A stretch of 64,000 nt of DNA, taken from positions 1 through 64,000 of the forward strand of contig JAIBEK010000067.1 in the NCBI GenBank assembly GCA_019459145.1, in the 5' to 3' direction. A program made the position numbers and the translations under genes. This document shows, one piece after another, positions 62,587 through 64,000 of the stretch. How positions within the stretch are numbered: position 1 is the stretch's first letter; each line of letters begins with the position of its first letter. The notes under the pieces are model-generated. The model was not told where the DNA came from and did no database searches. It saw only the letters and a program-made list of their open reading frames with translations. Origin of the DNA: Arenimonas sp. (GTDB lineage: Bacteria; Pseudomonadota; Alphaproteobacteria; Rhizobiales; Rhizobiaceae).

Positions 62587-64000
62587 TCAGGATAAAGAGC
62601 CCGCGCTTTTCGCCGCCTGGAACATAGGGCCGCCGCGCCAGCGGGGAAAACCGTAGCCGTGAATTTCGACCAGGTCGATGTCGGAGGCCTTTTCGGCAAT
62701 GCCTTGCCCCAGGATCGCTTCGCCCTCGCGGGCCATGGCGCCGACCAGATGGGCGGCGATCGCCTCGGCATCCAGTGCGGGGCCGGGCTGGATCAGGGGG
62801 CGGAGAAGGCGGGCGACCTCCTCCGAGCCAAGCGGCCGCCGATCGCCGGCCTGGTAGTCATACCAGCCGCCGCCGGTCTTCTGGCCCTTGCGGCCGGCCC
62901 GCACCATAATATCGCCGAGCGTCTCGGGCACATCCTGACCCGCCGCGCGCGCGCCTTCGCGCTGCAAAAAGGCGATGTCGAGGCCGCCGAGATCCTGCGC
63001 TTCGAAGGGACCCATGGCAAAGCCGTAGGCGCGCATGGCCGCATCGACGGCAGCAATCGGCACGCCCTGCCGCACCAGCGCTTCCGCCTCGGCGCGGTAG
63101 CGCTTGAGGATGCGGTTGCCGATGAAGCCTTCGCAGATGCCGGCGCGCACGGGCACCTTGCCGAGCATCCGGGCGAGGGCAAATCCGGTGGCCTGCGTCT
63201 GGTCGCCGGTCTGGGGTGTCGGCACGATCTCCAGCAGCTTCATGACATTGGCCGGGCTGAAGAAATGCAGGCCGATGAAACGGCCGGGATTGGGCAGTCC
63301 TTCGGCGATCGCCCGCGGATCGAGATAGGAAGTGTTGGTCGCCAGCACCGCATCGGGGCGGCAGACGCGGCCCAGTTGCTCGAACACCTGGCGCTTGACC
63401 GATAGCTCCTCGAACACGGCCTCGATCACGAGGTCGGTATCGGCAAGGGCAGCATAGTCCGTCGAACCCGTCACGCCGGCAAGTCGCGCTTCGGCGGCAG
63501 CCTCGGTCAGGCGCCCGCGCTTGACCGCGCCGGCGAAGATGTCCTTGAGATTGGCGATGCCGCGCGCGACGGCCGCATCGTCCCGCTCGATCAGGATGAC
63601 CGGCAGGCCGGCGTCACGTAGGGCAGCGGCGATGCCGGCACCCATCGTGCCACCGCCGACGACGGCGGCATTCCGAAGCGGCAAGGTCTGAACGCCGGAC
63701 AAGGCCGCCGGACGCGGGGCCGCCCGCTCGGCGAAGAAGACGTGGCGGAGCGCTGATGCCTGTTCGGAGGCTCGAAGTTCGAGGAAGGTGGCGCGCTCGA
63801 ATTGCATGGCGGCGGCAAAGTCGGTTTCGGTCGCCCGGCGCAGGCAGGCAAGAGCCTTCAGCGGCGCGACCTCGCCCCTGGCCCGCTTGGCGATGGCCGC
63901 CTCGGTCTCGGTAAAGAAGGTATCGGTCACTGTCGGCGCGGGACGCTGCGAAAGCGGCTGGGGAAGGGGATGCGAAAGTGTGTCGCGAGCAAAGGCGATG
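62587..64000 (-). CDS. 3-hydroxyacyl-CoA dehydrogenase part of a FadB/FadJ-type multifunctional protein (5' end beyond window)
   Basis: The frame is open to the window edge, so the N-terminal enoyl-CoA hydratase domain lies outside; a GTG at 63930 is not the likely start because AFARDTLSHPLPQPLSQRP upstream reads as normal linker. Visible parts are the linker AKRARGEVAPLKALACLRRATETDFAAAMQFERATFLELRASEQASALRHVFFAERAA, NAD-binding VVGGGTMGAGIAAALRDAGLPVILIERDD, LVIEAVFEELSVKRQVFEQL, ATNTSYLDPRAIAEGLPNPGRFIGLHFFSPANVMKLLEIV, and a C-terminal YGFPRWRGGPMF. Fatty-acid or aryl-CoA beta-oxidation. Convergent with the RpiR gene, 12 bp apart. Confidence 0.92.
   Translation of the reverse strand, partial: IAFARDTLSHPLPQPLSQRPAPTVTDTFFTETEAAIAKRARGEVAPLKALACLRRATETDFAAAMQFERATFLELRASEQASALRHVFFAERAAPRPAALSGVQTLPLRNAAVVGGGTMGAGIAAALRDAGLPVILIERDDAAVARGIANLKDIFAGAVKRGRLTEAAAEARLAGVTGSTDYAALADTDLVIEAVFEELSVKRQVFEQLGRVCRPDAVLATNTSYLDPRAIAEGLPNPGRFIGLHFFSPANVMKLLEIVPTPQTGDQTQATGFALARMLGKVPVRAGICEGFIGNRILKRYRAEAEALVRQGVPIAAVDAAMRAYGFAMGPFEAQDLGGLDIAFLQREGARAAGQDVPETLGDIMVRAGRKGQKTGGGWYDYQAGDRRPLGSEEVARLLRPLIQPGPALDAEAIAAHLVGAMAREGEAILGQGIAEKASDIDLVEIHGYGFPRWRGGPMFQAAKSAGSLS

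Overview
The window is GC-rich DNA from an alphaproteobacterium, most likely Rhizobiales/Rhizobiaceae. This rests on the gene families present (matPQMAB-type malonate TRAP locus with a MatR box, FadR-type GntR regulators, many ABC/TRAP importers) and on very tight operons with 1-11 nt overlaps. I see no tRNA, rRNA, replication, CRISPR or phage genes. Nearly everything is a catabolic operon with its own importer and its own local regulator, the style of a catabolic region on a megaplasmid or chromid. The placement is inference; no marker gene proves it.

Layout. (A) 160-345: decayed IS3-type orfA remnant. (B) 534-9690: an eight-gene minus-strand operon, pxpA - BCCP - biotin carboxylase - pxpB - pxpC - TorT-like binding protein - sugar-type ABC ATPase - permease, with a divergent LysR gene. 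It looks like a split biotin-dependent carboxylase built on 5-oxoprolinase subunits, with a private importer; it is the strongest candidate for an undescribed system. (C) 9824-18503: GntR regulator, dipeptide/glutathione-type ABC importer, a gamma-glutamyltranspeptidase without an export signal, and a DUF1028 protein. (D) 18750-25524: LysR regulator, SsuABC/TauABC-like importer, two SDR dehydrogenases, a creatininase homologue and an arginase-family ureohydrolase, apparently for a guanidino or cyclic-guanidino compound.

(E) 25595-35125: a beta-oxidative (CouLMNO-like) hydroxycinnamate module with CoA ligase, enoyl-CoA hydratase, SDR dehydrogenase, acyl-CoA dehydrogenase, beta-ketoacyl-CoA hydrolase-type amidohydrolase, MarR regulator and TRAP importer. 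(F) 35294-45685: methoxyaromatic catabolism with MetF, a YciI-like protein, LigB, an alpha/beta-hydrolase fused to LigA, a GntR regulator, LigM (tetrahydrofolate-dependent O-demethylase) and a Liv-type ABC importer. Near-identical TGTATACA palindromes precede three of its transcription units. E and F together would take ferulate/coumarate-like acids to vanillate-type acids, demethylate them and cleave the ring.

(G) 45994-52731: malonate utilisation (MatR, TRAP matPQM, malonyl-CoA decarboxylase, malonyl-CoA synthetase). (H) 52759-62574: RidA, a second dipeptide-type ABC importer, an MlrC-family metallopeptidase, a D-threonine-aldolase-like PLP enzyme and a RpiR regulator; a shared 17-bp motif in front of both transcription units ties them into one regulon. 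(I) 62587-64000: 3' part of a FadB/FadJ-type multifunctional fatty-acid oxidation gene that runs off the window.

A recurring architectural feature is a strong perfect hairpin just downstream of the substrate-binding-protein gene in five of the importer operons, probably setting binding protein to membrane component ratios.
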